Numbered from the stretch's first letter, positions 24,961-35,364 are shown. The stretch is 64,000 nt of DNA from Thiosulfativibrio zosterae (GCF_011398155.1 NZ_AP021888.1:1409501-1473500); one strand, 5' to 3'. Notes: a model not told the origin generated them from the letters alone. A program made the numbers and translations.

Positions 24961-26214
24961 ATGCCAGAAAAAAACCTCTATTGCTCTTTTTGCGGCAAAG
25001 GCCAAGAAGAAGTTCGCAAACTCATTGCAGGACCTTCAGTTTATATTTGCGATGAATGCGTTGATTTATGCAACGATATTTTGCGCGATGAATTCGGCAC
25101 AGAAGCTTTAAGCTCTTTTGAGTTGGATAAACTTCCGACACCTAAAGAAATCAGCGCAATTTTGGATGATTATGTGATCGGCCAACACCAAGCCAAAAAA
25201 GTTTTGGCGGTCGCTGTATACAATCATTACAAGCGTTTACAAAATGGTTATCAAAAAGATGATGTTGAGTTAACCAAAAGTAACATTTTGTTTATTGGTC
25301 CAACGGGTTCTGGTAAAACGCTTCTTGCCCAAACTTTAGCTCGTTTATTGGACGTACCTTTTGCCATTGCAGATGCAACCACCTTAACCGAAGCTGGGTA
25401 TGTAGGTGAAGATGTTGAAAGTATCGTTTTAAAACTGCTGCAGCGTTGTGACAATGATCCTGAAAAAGCTGAGCGCGGTATTATTTATATCGATGAAATT
25501 GATAAGATTACGCGTAAATCTGAAAACCCATCCATTACACGAGATGTATCTGGTGAAGGTGTTCAACAGGCTCTATTAAAGTTGATTGAAGGTACGGTTG
25601 CTAATATTCCTCCCCAAGGCGGCAGAAAACATCCTAATCAAGATATGATTCAGGTGGATACCTCTAAAATCTTATTTATTGTGGGCGGCGCTTTTGAAGG
25701 CTTAGATCGTATTATTGATCAGCGCATTGAAAAAAATGTGGGTATTGGCTTTTCTGCTGATGTGAAGTCAGCGGATGAAAAGAAAACTTTGTCTGAAAAA
25801 TTCCAAAGCATTCAACCAGAAGACTTAATTAAGTTTGGGTTAATTCCAGAATTTGTGGGTCGTCTGCCGGTGATTGCATCTTTAGATGAATTGGATGAAG
25901 ATGCTTTAGTGCGTATTTTAACAGAACCCAAAAACGCTCTAGTGAAGCAATTTCAAAAAATGTTTGAGTTGGAAGGCGCTCAATTGCAATTTAGAAAAGA
26001 CGCGCTCTTGGAAGTTGCAAAAATGGCCATAAAAAGAAAAACAGGGGCTCGTGGTTTAAGATCTATTTTGGAGCAAACCTTGCTTGATACTATGTATGAG
26101 TTACCCAGTTTAGAAAATGTTGAATCTGTGGTCGTGAATAAATCGGTTATAGAAGGCAAAAAGAAACCCGTACTGGTTTACCAAGAAGCGGATAAAAAGG
26201 TCGTTAGCGAATAA
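24961..26214 (+). CDS. clpX: ATP-dependent Clp protease ATP-binding subunit
   Basis: ClpX unfolds tagged substrates and passes them to ClpP. The 417-residue protein starts with a four-Cys zinc-binding domain ([17 protein letters not shown] and CDECVDLC), followed by an AAA+ module with Walker [13 protein letters not shown], Walker [11 protein letters not shown] and the pore loop region GYVGEDVES. The ClpP-binding loop is seen as VGIGFSADV, a version of the usual IGF motif. A terminator follows before lon. Confidence 0.98.
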   Translation: MPEKNLYCSFCGKGQEEVRKLIAGPSVYICDECVDLCNDILRDEFGTEALSSFELDKLPTPKEISAILDDYVIGQHQAKKVLAVAVYNHYKRLQNGYQKDDVELTKSNILFIGPTGSGKTLLAQTLARLLDVPFAIADATTLTEAGYVGEDVESIVLKLLQRCDNDPEKAERGIIYIDEIDKITRKSENPSITRDVSGEGVQQALLKLIEGTVANIPPQGGRKHPNQDMIQVDTSKILFIVGGAFEGLDRIIDQRIEKNVGIGFSADVKSADEKKTLSEKFQSIQPEDLIKFGLIPEFVGRLPVIASLDELDEDALVRILTEPKNALVKQFQKMFELEGAQLQFRKDALLEVAKMAIKRKTGARGLRSILEQTLLDTMYELPSLENVESVVVNKSVIEGKKKPVLVYQEADKKVVSE

Positions 26215-26239
26215 CTATAACGCCTCATTCACTTCCAAT

Positions 26240-26296
26240 AAAACCCAGTCGACTCATAAATTAACACGCTTAATTTAGGTATCACTGGGTTTTTTG
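26240..26296 (+). terminator. Terminator between clpX and lon
   Basis: AAAACCCAGT (26240-26249) and ACTGGGTTTT (26284-26293) pair perfectly and are followed by T residues. The loop of 34 bases is longer than usual, so read-through into lon is possible. Confidence 0.7.
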
Positions 26297-26346
26297 ATTT
26301 TATAAAACTAAAACGCAATCCCATAACATAACAAAAGAAGAAGCCT

Positions 26347-28776
26347 ATGGATATTAATCAAATTGACTATAAAACCAATGTATTTGTACTTGCCTTAAGA
26401 GATGTCGTGGTTTTTCCAGGGATGGTGGTGCCCTTATTTGTTGGGCGAGAAAAATCCCGCAATGCGCTTAAAGAAGCCATGAAACATGACAAACAAATCT
26501 TTTTGGTGACTCAAAAAAATAATACCGATGAATCTCCCAAAGCTTCTGATTTGTATCAAGTTGGGGTTATGGCCAATATTTTGCAAATTTTAAGACTGCC
26601 CGATGGCACAGATAAGGTGTTAATTGAAGGTGTAAAGCGTTTTGAATTGTTGTCTTTATATGATGAAGAAGCTTTTTTAACGGGGGATGTCAGACAAATC
26701 AGTTCAGATGACGAGTTATCCGCTGATGTCAGTATTTTGGTGCGCGCTATCCAAGATCGTTTTGCAACCTATGCGGATTTAAAGAAAAAAGTGCCATCAG
26801 AAGTCAAAAAGAGTGTCGCTTCAGCCACAGATGCCAATCGTTTAGTTGATATTATCTCTGCAAATCTTCGTTTGACCATTGAAGAAAAACAAACGCTGCT
26901 TGAAAAAATTTCTTTAATTGCCCGTCTTGAACACATTCTTGCAACCATTGAAACTGAAATTGATATTTTAGAATCAGAAACCCGAATTAATGCTCGTGTT
27001 AAAAAACACATGGACAAAACTCAGCGTAATTTTTATTTAAATACCAAGTTAAAAGCCATTCACGAAGAACTGGGTGAAGATGCCGTTGAAGAAGAGGGCG
27101 ATGAACTCGCCAAGCTCAAAGAAAAAATTGAAGCCGCGGGCCTACCTGAAGCACCCATGAAAGTTGCGATGGATGAACTCAAAAAATTGCGTTCTATCCC
27201 CGCACAATCCCCAGAAGCCAATATTGTGCGCAACTACCTAGATTGGTTAGTGAGTATTCCATGGAAAAAGCGTTCACGCGTTTCTAAAGACCTAAACAAA
27301 GCACAAGTCATTCTGGATGAACAACATTATGGCCTTGAAAAAGTTAAAGAACGAATTGTTGAATATTTAGCCGTTCAACAGCGTGTTAATAAAATCAAAG
27401 GACCTATTTTGTGCCTAGTAGGGCCTCCAGGGGTCGGCAAAACCTCTTTAGCCAAATCAATTGCTGAGGCCACTAACCGAAATTTTGTGCGTATGTCGTT
27501 GGGTGGTGTGCGAGATGAAGCTGAAATTCGTGGTCATCGTAAAACCTACTTAGGGGCTTTACCAGGTCGTATTATTCAAAAAATGAAAAATGCTGGGACT
27601 AAAAACCCACTATTTTTATTAGATGAAATAGACAAAATGGCGCGAGATCAGCGAGGCGATCCAGCCAGTGCTTTATTAGAGGTGTTAGATCCAGAACAAA
27701 ACAAAGCCTTTAACGACCATTACTTAGAAGTGGACTATGACTTGTCCGATGTTATGTTTATTGCCACTTCCAATTCCATGGATATGCCTGAGCCTTTGAT
27801 GGATCGTATGGAAATCATTAATTTGTCTGGCTATACTGAAATTGAAAAATTGAACATTGCCACAGAACATTTATTGCCAAGAGAATTAAAAAATCATGGT
27901 TTAAAAGCAAATGAACTGGAAGTTCCTGCAGAAACCATCACTCAAATTATCCAAACCTATACTCGTGAAGCCGGTGTTAGACTGCTATCACAAGAATTGG
28001 CAAAAATTTGCCGTAAAGCGGTTAAGCGTATCGTTACTGGCGAAGCAACAGCACCCATTGTTGTATCACCGAATGATTTAAAAGATTATTTAGGCGTAGC
28101 AAGACACAGAATTGGTTTGGCGGATGAGAAAAATCAAATTGGTCAGGTTGCAGGTTTAGCCTGGACAAGAGTTGGTGGTGATTTATTGCGCATTGAAGCG
28201 ACAGCCATGCCAGGAACAGGCAAAAACACCACGACTGGGCAATTAGGTAGTGTCATGCAAGAATCCACTCAAGCTGCTATGAGCGTCATCAGAAGCCGTA
28301 CAGCCCAGTTAGGTTTAAAGCCCGACTTCTATGAAAAGCAAGATATTCATTTGCACTTCCCAGAAGGGGCTATTAAAAAAGATGGTCCTAGTGCCGGAAT
28401 CGCGATTTGTACTGCCATTGCTTCGGTTTTAACGCAAATTCCGGTCAGAGCGGATGTTGCCATGACAGGTGAAATCACTTTAAGAGGTGAGGTATTACCC
28501 ATAGGTGGTTTAAAAGAAAAACTTTTAGCCGCATTAAGAGGGGGCATTAAAACCGTCTTAATCCCTCACGATAATGTCAGAGATTTGGCCGAAATATCAG
28601 ATGATATTAAATCAAAATTGGATATTCATCCGGTTCAATGGGTTGAAGAAGTCTTGAATTTAGCCCTAGAAAGTCAGCCAAAACCGCTTGATATGGCAAT
28701 TGAAAAAATTGATGAAAGCCTGATATCTTCAGAGGTTGGAGGCGAAATCAAGGAAAACCAACCAAAAACACACTAA
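26347..28776 (+). CDS. lon: ATP-dependent protease Lon
   Basis: Lon degrades damaged and regulatory proteins in the cytoplasm. The 809-residue protein has the N-terminal substrate domain ([20 protein letters not shown]), the AAA+ module with Walker [19 protein letters not shown] near residue 357, and the proteolytic domain with the catalytic Ser in [15 protein letters not shown] (about residue 680) and Lys in [16 protein letters not shown]. Length is normal for bacterial LonA. No heat-shock promoter was identified by eye. hupB follows with its own promoter. Confidence 0.98.
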   Translation: MDINQIDYKTNVFVLALRDVVVFPGMVVPLFVGREKSRNALKEAMKHDKQIFLVTQKNNTDESPKASDLYQVGVMANILQILRLPDGTDKVLIEGVKRFELLSLYDEEAFLTGDVRQISSDDELSADVSILVRAIQDRFATYADLKKKVPSEVKKSVASATDANRLVDIISANLRLTIEEKQTLLEKISLIARLEHILATIETEIDILESETRINARVKKHMDKTQRNFYLNTKLKAIHEELGEDAVEEEGDELAKLKEKIEAAGLPEAPMKVAMDELKKLRSIPAQSPEANIVRNYLDWLVSIPWKKRSRVSKDLNKAQVILDEQHYGLEKVKERIVEYLAVQQRVNKIKGPILCLVGPPGVGKTSLAKSIAEATNRNFVRMSLGGVRDEAEIRGHRKTYLGALPGRIIQKMKNAGTKNPLFLLDEIDKMARDQRGDPASALLEVLDPEQNKAFNDHYLEVDYDLSDVMFIATSNSMDMPEPLMDRMEIINLSGYTEIEKLNIATEHLLPRELKNHGLKANELEVPAETITQIIQTYTREAGVRLLSQELAKICRKAVKRIVTGEATAPIVVSPNDLKDYLGVARHRIGLADEKNQIGQVAGLAWTRVGGDLLRIEATAMPGTGKNTTTGQLGSVMQESTQAAMSVIRSRTAQLGLKPDFYEKQDIHLHFPEGAIKKDGPSAGIAICTAIASVLTQIPVRADVAMTGEITLRGEVLPIGGLKEKLLAALRGGIKTVLIPHDNVRDLAEISDDIKSKLDIHPVQWVEEVLNLALESQPKPLDMAIEKIDESLISSEVGGEIKENQPKTH

Positions 28777-28791
28777 AAGTAATCGTTTTCC

Positions 28792-28821
28792 TTGACACAG
28801 GGGTTAAGTGCTTGATATAAA
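28792..28821 (+). promoter_or_regulatory. Promoter of hupB
   Basis: A perfect -35 TTGACA (28792-28797) and a -10 TATAAA (28816-28821) are spaced by 18 bases. They lie in the lon-hupB gap, about 55 bases before the hupB ATG. Confidence 0.75.
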
Positions 28822-28875
28822 TGTCGTAACCGCAAGGTGACAGGATTACTCAAAATTTTATGGAGAAACATACAC

Positions 28876-29148
28876 ATGAACAAGTCTGAACTAGTAAGCG
28901 CAATCGCAGAAGAATCAGGATTAACCAAAGCAGATTCTGCTAAAGCCCTTGACGCAACTGTAGCGGCGATTACAAAAGCGATGAGTGCTGGTGATTCAGT
29001 GGCAATTATTGGATTTGGTACATTTAAGGTTGGTGAGCGTGCTGCTCGTACTGGCCGTAACCCACAGACGGGTGCAGAGATGCAAATCCCAGCTGCTAAA
29101 GTACCTAAGTTCTCAGCAGGTAAAGCACTTAAAGACGCTGTAAACTAA
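28876..29148 (+). CDS. hupB: DNA-binding protein HU-beta
   Basis: HU bends and compacts DNA without strong sequence preference. The start was placed at the ATG at 28876 ([20 protein letters not shown]), which gives the standard 90-residue protein; upstream in-frame codons have no family similarity. The DNA-binding arm signature [20 protein letters not shown] is intact with the conserved GRNP tip. The position after lon is conserved in gammaproteobacteria. A strong terminator follows. Confidence 0.97.
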   Translation: MNKSELVSAIAEESGLTKADSAKALDATVAAITKAMSAGDSVAIIGFGTFKVGERAARTGRNPQTGAEMQIPAAKVPKFSAGKALKDAVN

Positions 29149-29204
29149 TAAGTATTTAGATTATTGAGTTGTTATTGACTTAAAGCTTAACAATTCATTT
29201 AATT

Positions 29205-29260
29205 AAAACCTTGCCTATAAATTCTGTAACTTGATGAATTTTATAGGCAAGGTTTTTTTT
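29205..29260 (+). terminator. Terminator after hupB
   Basis: Arms of 17 bases (29205-29221 and 29240-29256) pair perfectly, from AAAACCTTGCC to GGCAAGGTTTT, with a run of T residues after the second arm. Confidence 0.92.
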
Positions 29261-29305
29261 TGCCCAAAAACTGTCAAAAAATTGTAAAAATTCTCATTAA
29301 ATGCG

Positions 29306-29333
29306 TTGACAACCCTCCACATCTCTTTATAAT
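29306..29333 (+). promoter_or_regulatory. Consensus promoter of the Val-Asp-Val-Asp tRNA operon
   Basis: A perfect -35 TTGACA (29306-29311) and a perfect -10 TATAAT (29328-29333) are spaced by 16 bases. The leader from there to the first tRNA is about 80 bases. Confidence 0.9.
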
Positions 29334-29413
29334 ACGCCACATCAATTAGGGACCTGATAAACATTGTTTTAAGGCGCTTTAATTGTGTTGTAAATACTCA
29401 ACAGCTACAGACT

Positions 29414-29489
29414 GGGTGATTAGCTCAGCTGGGAGAGCATCGCCCTTACAAGGCGAGGGTCACTGGTTCGAACCCAGTATCACCCACCA
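29414..29489 (+). tRNA. tRNA-Val (anticodon UAC), first copy
   Basis: This is a 76-base cloverleaf with the anticodon TAC in CCCTTACAAGG, the T-arm GGTTCGAACCC and an encoded CCA. It is the first gene of a four-tRNA operon. Confidence 0.97.
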
Positions 29490-29512
29490 ATTTGTTGCTT
29501 GTTGTTATGTAC

Positions 29513-29589
29513 GGAGTGGTAGTTCAGCTGGTTAGAATGCTTGCCTGTCACGCAGGAGGTCGCGGGTTCGAGTCCCGTCCACTCCGCCA
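29513..29589 (+). tRNA. tRNA-Asp (anticodon GUC), first copy
   Basis: This is a 77-base cloverleaf with the anticodon GTC in GCCTGTCACGC, the T-arm GGTTCGAGTCC and an encoded CCA. Confidence 0.97.
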
Positions 29590-29632
29590 TTATTTATAAC
29601 AATTTCGAATTGTCATTGTATGATTACGATTC

Positions 29633-29708
29633 GGGTGATTAGCTCAGCTGGGAGAGCATCGCCCTTACAAGGCGAGGGTCACTGGTTCGAACCCAGTATC
29701 ACCCACCA
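29633..29708 (+). tRNA. tRNA-Val (anticodon UAC), second copy
   Basis: The sequence appears identical to the copy at 29414-29489, while the spacers on both sides differ. This indicates an old duplication kept uniform by selection or gene conversion. Confidence 0.97.
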
Positions 29709-29744
29709 TTTATTTTAGATAATTGCCCAAGTTATCAACTTTCC

Positions 29745-29821
29745 GGAGTGGTAGTTCAGCTGGTTAGAATGCTTGCCTGTCACGCAGGAGGTCGCGGGTT
29801 CGAGTCCCGTCCACTCCGCCA
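29745..29821 (+). tRNA. tRNA-Asp (anticodon GUC), second copy
   Basis: The sequence appears identical to the copy at 29513-29589. It is the last gene of the operon and is followed by a terminator. Confidence 0.97.
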
Positions 29822-29833
29822 TATTCAAATATT

Positions 29834-29857
29834 AAACCCTCTCATGAGGGTTTTTTA
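29834..29857 (+). terminator. Terminator of the tRNA operon
   Basis: The stem AACCCTC/GAGGGTT with a four-base loop is followed by a T-run. Confidence 0.9.
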
Positions 29858-29919
29858 TTGTCCAAAATAATTCAAATATCAACAAACCTTAAAGCTATTG
29901 GCCTTAACAAAATTTAAAC

Positions 29920-29950
29920 CAAAAAAATCCCCAATTAAGGGGATTATTTT
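29920..29950 (-). terminator. Terminator after fabI
   Basis: The stem AATCCCC/GGGGATT with a six-base loop is followed on the minus strand by a T-run. It lies 20 bases beyond the fabI stop. Confidence 0.85.
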
Positions 29951-29967
29951 ATCCAATCAATCAAAAA

Positions 29968-30744
29968 TCAGGTTGAAGCGGTAATGTTGTAACCGCCATC
30001 GACATAAGTCACTTCACCGGTAATCCCCGAAGCCAAATCAGAACATAAAAAAGCTGCCGTATTGCCTACTTCTTCAATCGTTACATTTTGACGTAAAGGC
30101 GTTGCTAAGGCAGCTTTCTCAAGCATCGAGCGGAAATCTTTAATACCTGCCGCGGCAAGCGTACGGATTGGACCCGCAGAAACCGCATTTACACGAATAC
30201 CATCTTGACCTAAGTCAGCCGCTAAGTAACGCACAGTGGCTTCTAGAGAGGCTTTAGCAATACCCATGACATTATAGTTAGGAACAGCACGCTCAGCCCC
30301 TAAGTAAGAAACGGTCATGACCGCGCCTTTGTTCTTTTTAAGGAGTTCATAACCGCCTTTGGTGAGTGCAGTTAAGCTGTAGGCTGAGATATCGTGTGCA
30401 ATCGCAAAACCTTGACGAGTCGAAGCATCAATCATGCGTCCTTCTAGTTCTTCGCGAGGTGCGAAAGCCACTGAATGCACCAAAATATCTAGACCACCCC
30501 AAACTTTTTCAATTTCTGTGAAAACCGCGGTAATCTCTTCATCAGAAGTCACATCTAATGGCAAAACAATGCTGGTGCCTAGTTCTTCAGCAATCTTTTC
30601 AACACGACTTTTTAATTTTTCGCCTTGAAAGGTTAAGGCAATTTCTGCACCTTGTGCTTGCATTTGCTTGGCAATACCATAAGCAATTGATTTGTTATTG
30701 GCGACACCCACGATTAGGGCTTTTTTTCCGTCTAGAAATCCCAT
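29968..30744 (-). CDS. fabI: Enoyl-[acyl-carrier-protein] reductase (NADH)
   Basis: FabI carries out the last reduction of each fatty-acid elongation cycle. The 258-residue protein is a short-chain dehydrogenase of the FabI type: N-terminal [20 protein letters not shown] and the catalytic pattern [20 protein letters not shown] with the two tyrosines and the lysine in the Tyr-x6-Tyr-x6-Lys spacing. AAGGAG lies seven bases before the ATG. It is a single-gene unit, divergent from the ABC transporter operon. FabI is the known target of triclosan-type inhibitors. Confidence 0.97.
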   Translation of the reverse strand: MGFLDGKKALIVGVANNKSIAYGIAKQMQAQGAEIALTFQGEKLKSRVEKIAEELGTSIVLPLDVTSDEEITAVFTEIEKVWGGLDILVHSVAFAPREELEGRMIDASTRQGFAIAHDISAYSLTALTKGGYELLKKNKGAVMTVSYLGAERAVPNYNVMGIAKASLEATVRYLAADLGQDGIRVNAVSAGPIRTLAAAGIKDFRSMLEKAALATPLRQNVTIEEVGNTAAFLCSDLASGITGEVTYVDGGYNITAST

Positions 30745-30841
30745 TTTGACTCCTTTGTTATAATGAGGCAGCGTTTAAGCAACGCTTAAAGGCTATTGAA
30801 TAGATTTAAATTTTCAACAATTATAACCCGAAAATATCCTA

Positions 30842-30847
30842 TATAAT
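30842..30847 (+). promoter_or_regulatory. Probable -10 element of the peptide ABC transporter operon
   Basis: A perfect TATAAT lies 29 bases before the ATG of the substrate-binding protein gene. No good -35 element is visible. Confidence 0.4.
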
Positions 30848-30875
30848 GCTTAACTTTAGGGTTTGATAAGGCATA

Positions 30876-33026
30876 ATGTTTTTGAAAAAGCTTGCTTTGA
30901 TCGGTATTTTTTTAAGTTTACCGGGATGTTCGGAACAGCCTTGGAATAACCCCTATGCTGAAAATACTGTTCAACAACCCATTCTATTCAGTTCTTTTTC
31001 TGCCCCCCCTAAACATCTTGATACAGTTATTTCTTATAGTTCGAATGAGTGGGGCATCAGTAGTCAAATCGTTGAGCCGTTGTTACAGTACCACTATTTT
31101 AAACAACCTTACACGCTCGAACCCTTAACCCTGCAAGCCATGCCAGAGCAGGTTTATTTGAATAATGATGAGGTTCAAGTCTCAGCAAACTCAAATGACA
31201 TCGTTTTTACAGAATACCGCTTTAAGCTCAAAGACAATATCCAGTTTCAGCCACACCCTGCTTTTGTAAAAACAGCTGATAACGATTATCCGTTGCATCA
31301 TTTATCGGAAAAAGCCTTACAAAATATTGTCAATATGACCGATTTTTCAGAAGTGGCTTCCAGACCCTTACGGGCCAGTGATTATGTTTATGCCATTAAA
31401 CGCATGGGCTATGCCAAAAATCATTCGCCGATTTTAGGCTCCATGCAAGAGTATATTGTGGGCTTAAAAGCGTTTACTGAAAACTTAAAAGACTTACCCA
31501 AAGACAAAATAGATTTACGCAGTCTTGAAATTTCAGGGGTTAAAGTTATTAATGATTTTGAGTTTACGATTCGTATTCACGGGCAATATCCGCAATTTAT
31601 TTATTGGTTAAGCATGAACTTCTTTGCGCCAGTGCCTTGGGAGGCTATAGCCTTTTACAATCAACCAGGCCTGGTTAAAAAGAACATCACTTATGACACC
31701 TATCCCGTTGGCACAGGGCCTTATATGTTGGTTGAAAACAACCCCAATAAACGCATGAGGCTTTTAGCTAACCCTAATTATCATCATGGATTTTATCCAA
31801 CAGAAGGGCTTGCCGAAAAAGCGGATGCTGCTTTGTTAAAAGATGCCGGAAAACCTTTACCCTTTATTAAAGAATTGATCTATTCCCTTGAAAAAGAAAG
31901 TGTACCCTTGTGGAATAAATTTATGCAGGGTTACTACGATGCATCGGGTGTAAGCTCGGACAATTTCGACCAGGCCGTTTCGATTGGTGGCAATGGTTCG
32001 ATGAACTTAACCGCTGAAATGCAAGATCGTGATATACAGTTTTTAAATACCATTGAGCCGAGTATTTTTTATTTTGGGTTTAATATGGCCGATGAAGTGG
32101 TGGGGGGCTATTCAGAAAAACAACGCAAACTTCGCCAAGCCTTAAGCCTTGCCATTAACTACGAAGAGTATATTTCTATCTTCCTAAATGGCCGAGGCGT
32201 TGCCGCCCAAGGGCCTATTCCACCGGGTATTTGGGGATTTCAAGAAGGTGAAAAGGGGGTCAACCCAATCCTGTATGACTGGAAAAATGGTCAAGCACAA
32301 CGAAAATCCATAACAGAAGCCAAGCGTTTATTAGCCGAAGCCGGCTATCCCAACGGCAAAAAGCCAGATGGCACTAAACTTACCTTACATTACGACACCG
32401 CCGCAACCGGCCCAGACAGCAAAGCACAATTGAATTGGTATCGTAAACAATTTGAAAAGCTCGGTGTTGAATTGGTTATTAGAGGCACAGACTATAATCG
32501 CTTTCAAGAAAAGGTTCGTAATGCCAAGGTTCAGTTGTTTAGCTGGGGTTGGAATGCGGATTATCCCGATCCAGAAAACTTTTTATTTTTATTGGCAGGC
32601 GAAAATGCACCTATCAATAATCAAGGCACTGGGGTTAACGCTGCTAACTACGACAATCCTGAATACAATCAATTGTTTAAACAAATGAAAAGTTTAGAAA
32701 ATGGTGAAGAGCGCCAAGTCATCATTGAAAAAATGCTACAAATTTTAAGAGCCGACGCCCCTTGGGCTTGGGGATTACACCCTAAGTCTTTAGTGCTTTA
32801 CCATGGTTGGTATCAAAATGTATGGGCGAATCCTTTAGCGAACAACACTCTAAAATACAAAAAGTTAGATGAAGCATTGCGTTTCAAACAACAACAAACC
32901 TGGAACCAACCGGTTGTTTGGCCCTTGTGGTTGTTATTATTGGGTGCCGTCTTAATCAGTTATCCATTGGTTCGTGGCTACCGAGCCAGACAAAGAGCGG
33001 TGATTCAAACCGAGGTAAATCGCTAA
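30876..33026 (+). CDS. Extracellular solute-binding protein, family 5, of a peptide-type ABC importer
   Basis: This 716-residue protein would capture peptides or a similar solute in the periplasm. It has a lipoprotein signal with Cys at position 18 (IFLSLPGC) and the family 5 fold, recognised from the stretches YPVGTGPYMLVENNPNKRM, FYFGFNMAD and RQALSLAINYEEYISIFLNG. Unlike most relatives, it also has a C-terminal membrane helix (WPLWLLLLGAVLISYPLV) and a basic tail, so it would be anchored at both ends. It overlaps the permease gene by one base (TAATG). A palindrome copy is at 31664-31675. Confidence 0.92.
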   Translation: MFLKKLALIGIFLSLPGCSEQPWNNPYAENTVQQPILFSSFSAPPKHLDTVISYSSNEWGISSQIVEPLLQYHYFKQPYTLEPLTLQAMPEQVYLNNDEVQVSANSNDIVFTEYRFKLKDNIQFQPHPAFVKTADNDYPLHHLSEKALQNIVNMTDFSEVASRPLRASDYVYAIKRMGYAKNHSPILGSMQEYIVGLKAFTENLKDLPKDKIDLRSLEISGVKVINDFEFTIRIHGQYPQFIYWLSMNFFAPVPWEAIAFYNQPGLVKKNITYDTYPVGTGPYMLVENNPNKRMRLLANPNYHHGFYPTEGLAEKADAALLKDAGKPLPFIKELIYSLEKESVPLWNKFMQGYYDASGVSSDNFDQAVSIGGNGSMNLTAEMQDRDIQFLNTIEPSIFYFGFNMADEVVGGYSEKQRKLRQALSLAINYEEYISIFLNGRGVAAQGPIPPGIWGFQEGEKGVNPILYDWKNGQAQRKSITEAKRLLAEAGYPNGKKPDGTKLTLHYDTAATGPDSKAQLNWYRKQFEKLGVELVIRGTDYNRFQEKVRNAKVQLFSWGWNADYPDPENFLFLLAGENAPINNQGTGVNAANYDNPEYNQLFKQMKSLENGEERQVIIEKMLQILRADAPWAWGLHPKSLVLYHGWYQNVWANPLANNTLKYKKLDEALRFKQQQTWNQPVVWPLWLLLLGAVLISYPLVRGYRARQRAVIQTEVNR
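31664..31675. repeat. Palindrome ACCAGGCCTGGT, copy in the solute-binding protein gene
   Basis: The exact copy is extended to AACCAGGCCTGGTT at 31663-31676. It encodes Gln-Pro-Gly-Leu-Val. Confidence 0.95.
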
Positions 33027-34006
33027 TGCTCAGTTATATTATTCGACGATTACTGTTCGCCATTCCCATTTTAATTGGGGTTAACTTCATCACCTTTGCC
33101 CTGTTTTTTATGGTCAATACACCAGATGACATGGCCAGAGCACAACTCGGTGCCAAACAAACCACACCTGAGATGATCGAAGCCTGGAAGCAGGACCATC
33201 ATTATAATAAACCTTTATTTTTCAATGAGTCTGCAGCAGGTTTTGACAAGGTTCAAGAGACCTTATTTGTGCAAGAGTCGCTGAAATTATTTATGTTTGA
33301 GTTTGGTAAGTCAGATTCTGGACGCCAAATCTCCAGTGATATTTTAGAGCGCATGGTACCCAGCTTAACACTTGCTTTACCAACCTTTATCATCGGCCTA
33401 ACCACCAATATTGCGTTAGCATTGCTGATTGTATTGTTTAGAGGTTCTCGACTGGACATGGCTGCCATGATGATTGCCGTTGCTATTATGTCGATTTCTG
33501 GACTGTTTTATATTATTGCCGGACAAGTCTTGTTCAGCAAAATTTGGCATTGGGTGCCTATTTCTGGATATGAAAGCGGCTGGGACAGTTTAAAGTTTAT
33601 TGTATTGCCGGTGTTAATCGGGGTTTTTGCCGGCATAGGTTCTGGTTTACGCTGGTATCGCAGTCTATTTTTAGAAGAAATTAACAAAGATTATGTTAGA
33701 ACGGCGCGCGCTAAAGGTTTGTCTGAAATCCAAGTACTCTTTAGACATGTATTTCAAAATGGTTTACTGCCCATTTTAACTGGCGTGGTCGTGGTTATTC
33801 CGAGCTTGTTTATGGGCAGTTTAATTATGGAATCTTTTTTTGGAATTCCAGGTTTGGGGAGTTACACCCTAGATGCCATCAACGCCCAAGATTTTGCCAT
33901 CGTTAAAGCCATGGTGTTCCTGGGTTCGGTTTTATATATTATTGGATTAATACTCACAGATATTTCTTACACCTGGTTTGATCCAAGAGTGAGGTTATCC
34001 AAATGA
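33026..34006 (+). CDS. Peptide-type ABC transporter permease (DppB/YejB-like)
   Basis: The start was set at the ATG at 33026 that overlaps the stop codon of the preceding gene. It gives the typical N-terminus MLSYIIRRLLFAIPILIGVNFITF. The 326-residue protein has six membrane helices and the inner-membrane EAA loop YVRTARAKGLSEIQVLFRHVFQNGLLP that contacts the ATPase. It forms the channel with the next gene product, which overlaps by four bases (ATGA). Confidence 0.94.
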   Translation: MLSYIIRRLLFAIPILIGVNFITFALFFMVNTPDDMARAQLGAKQTTPEMIEAWKQDHHYNKPLFFNESAAGFDKVQETLFVQESLKLFMFEFGKSDSGRQISSDILERMVPSLTLALPTFIIGLTTNIALALLIVLFRGSRLDMAAMMIAVAIMSISGLFYIIAGQVLFSKIWHWVPISGYESGWDSLKFIVLPVLIGVFAGIGSGLRWYRSLFLEEINKDYVRTARAKGLSEIQVLFRHVFQNGLLPILTGVVVVIPSLFMGSLIMESFFGIPGLGSYTLDAINAQDFAIVKAMVFLGSVLYIIGLILTDISYTWFDPRVRLSK

Positions 34007-35349
34007 GCCTGACTTTCTTATGGACCGATATCCTCGTTTGGGGCTTAGTCATTTCGTTGTTTATTTGGGGCAAACTCATTGGACGCTCTCCCCAAGTTCA
34101 GCAACAGTGGTTAAGAGTATTTAACTCTAAGGTCGCCATGGTGAGTGCAGTGTTATTACTCACCTATGTCCTGTTCGCGTTATTAGACTCAATTCATTTG
34201 GTTATCAATCAACACACCCATAGCTTGCTCGACCTAGCGCTTCAACATTTAATTGATAGCACAGAACGCACCTATTCAGCGCCATTTGCGCTCACAGAAT
34301 ATAACAAGAGCACCCAAGTGCTCGCAGACGGCACAACGGCTCAAATTTATTTGCCACTTAAATATGTCAATCCACAGCAATCCATTGGATTTTTAATCTT
34401 GCAAGGATTCAGCCTAGGCTTATTAATCAGTGTCTTATTGGTAACACTACATACTTACTGGAGAAGCCTTAAAAACAACCAGGCCTGGTTAATTTTAGCG
34501 CCCAAAATGCTCAAAAATGAAACACAACTGCCTTGGCTCACAGCCTATATCACTTTAACTCTCGTGCTCATCACCTTTAGTGTCATCTATCAACTCAGCC
34601 ACCATTATCATGTTCTGGGCACGGATAAAGTGGGCGGCGATGTTCTGTATGAATCGCTTAAGAGCATTCGAACCGGCGTTTTAATTGGCGTACTCACAAC
34701 CCTGGTGATGTTACCCGTGGCTCTGATTTTGGGCATCAGCGCTGGATTATTTAAGGGTTGGGTCGATGATGTTATTCAATATCTCTACACCACACTTAAC
34801 TCCATTCCAGGCGTGCTATTAATTGCCGCAGCAGTCTTGGTGATGCAAGTGATTATGGGCAATCATCCCGACTGGTTTGCCAGTACTGAAGAGCGTGCTG
34901 ATATTCGATTATTATTTTTAATTTTCATTTTGGGCCTCACCAGTTGGACTGGTCTGTGTCGACTGCTGCGTGCTGAAACGCTTAAAATCAGCCAAATAGA
35001 ATTTGTCACTGCCTCTCGGGCGTTTGGCGTCAGTCGAATTAAAATCATTTACAAACATATTTTGCCAAATGTCATGCACATCGTCTTAATAGCCGTGGTA
35101 TTAGACTTTAGTGGTTTGGTTTTAGCGGAAGCCGTATTATCCTATGTCGGCGTCGGGGTAGATCCCACCATGCATAGTTGGGGCAATATGATTAACCAAG
35201 CTCGCCTAGAAATGGCGCGTGAACCCATGGTTTGGTGGTCTTTGTTATCGGCTTTTTTCTTTATGTTTATTTTAGTATTGGCCGCTAACTTATTTTCGGA
35301 CCGAGTACAATTTGTTCTAGACCCGCGTAACCAAGACGGGCGTTTTTAA
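34003..35349 (+). CDS. Peptide-type ABC transporter permease (DppC/YejC-like), with extended N-terminus
   Basis: The 448-residue protein is longer than usual DppC permeases (about 300). The C-terminal part carries the permease fold and the EAA loop FVTASRAFGVSRIKIIYKHILPNVMH. The N-terminal 200 residues hold extra membrane segments (about 6-25, 45-65, 137-155 and 180-200) around a periplasmic loop. The motif VLGTDKVGGDVLYESLKSIRTG before the core domain is as in DppC. The whole operon is translationally coupled. A palindrome copy lies at 34478-34489. Confidence 0.92.
   Translation: MSLTFLWTDILVWGLVISLFIWGKLIGRSPQVQQQWLRVFNSKVAMVSAVLLLTYVLFALLDSIHLVINQHTHSLLDLALQHLIDSTERTYSAPFALTEYNKSTQVLADGTTAQIYLPLKYVNPQQSIGFLILQGFSLGLLISVLLVTLHTYWRSLKNNQAWLILAPKMLKNETQLPWLTAYITLTLVLITFSVIYQLSHHYHVLGTDKVGGDVLYESLKSIRTGVLIGVLTTLVMLPVALILGISAGLFKGWVDDVIQYLYTTLNSIPGVLLIAAAVLVMQVIMGNHPDWFASTEERADIRLLFLIFILGLTSWTGLCRLLRAETLKISQIEFVTASRAFGVSRIKIIYKHILPNVMHIVLIAVVLDFSGLVLAEAVLSYVGVGVDPTMHSWGNMINQARLEMAREPMVWWSLLSAFFFMFILVLAANLFSDRVQFVLDPRNQDGRF
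34478..34489. repeat. Palindrome ACCAGGCCTGGT, copy in the second permease gene
   Basis: The exact copy is extended to AACCAGGCCTGGTT at 34477-34490. It encodes Asn-Gln-Ala-Trp-Leu. Confidence 0.95.
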
Positions 35350-35364
35350 TATCAAGGCTTATGC

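Noticed and set aside
31966-31976. GACCAGGCCGT in the solute-binding protein gene
   Set aside because: The left half matches the palindrome but the right half does not, so no dyad is present.
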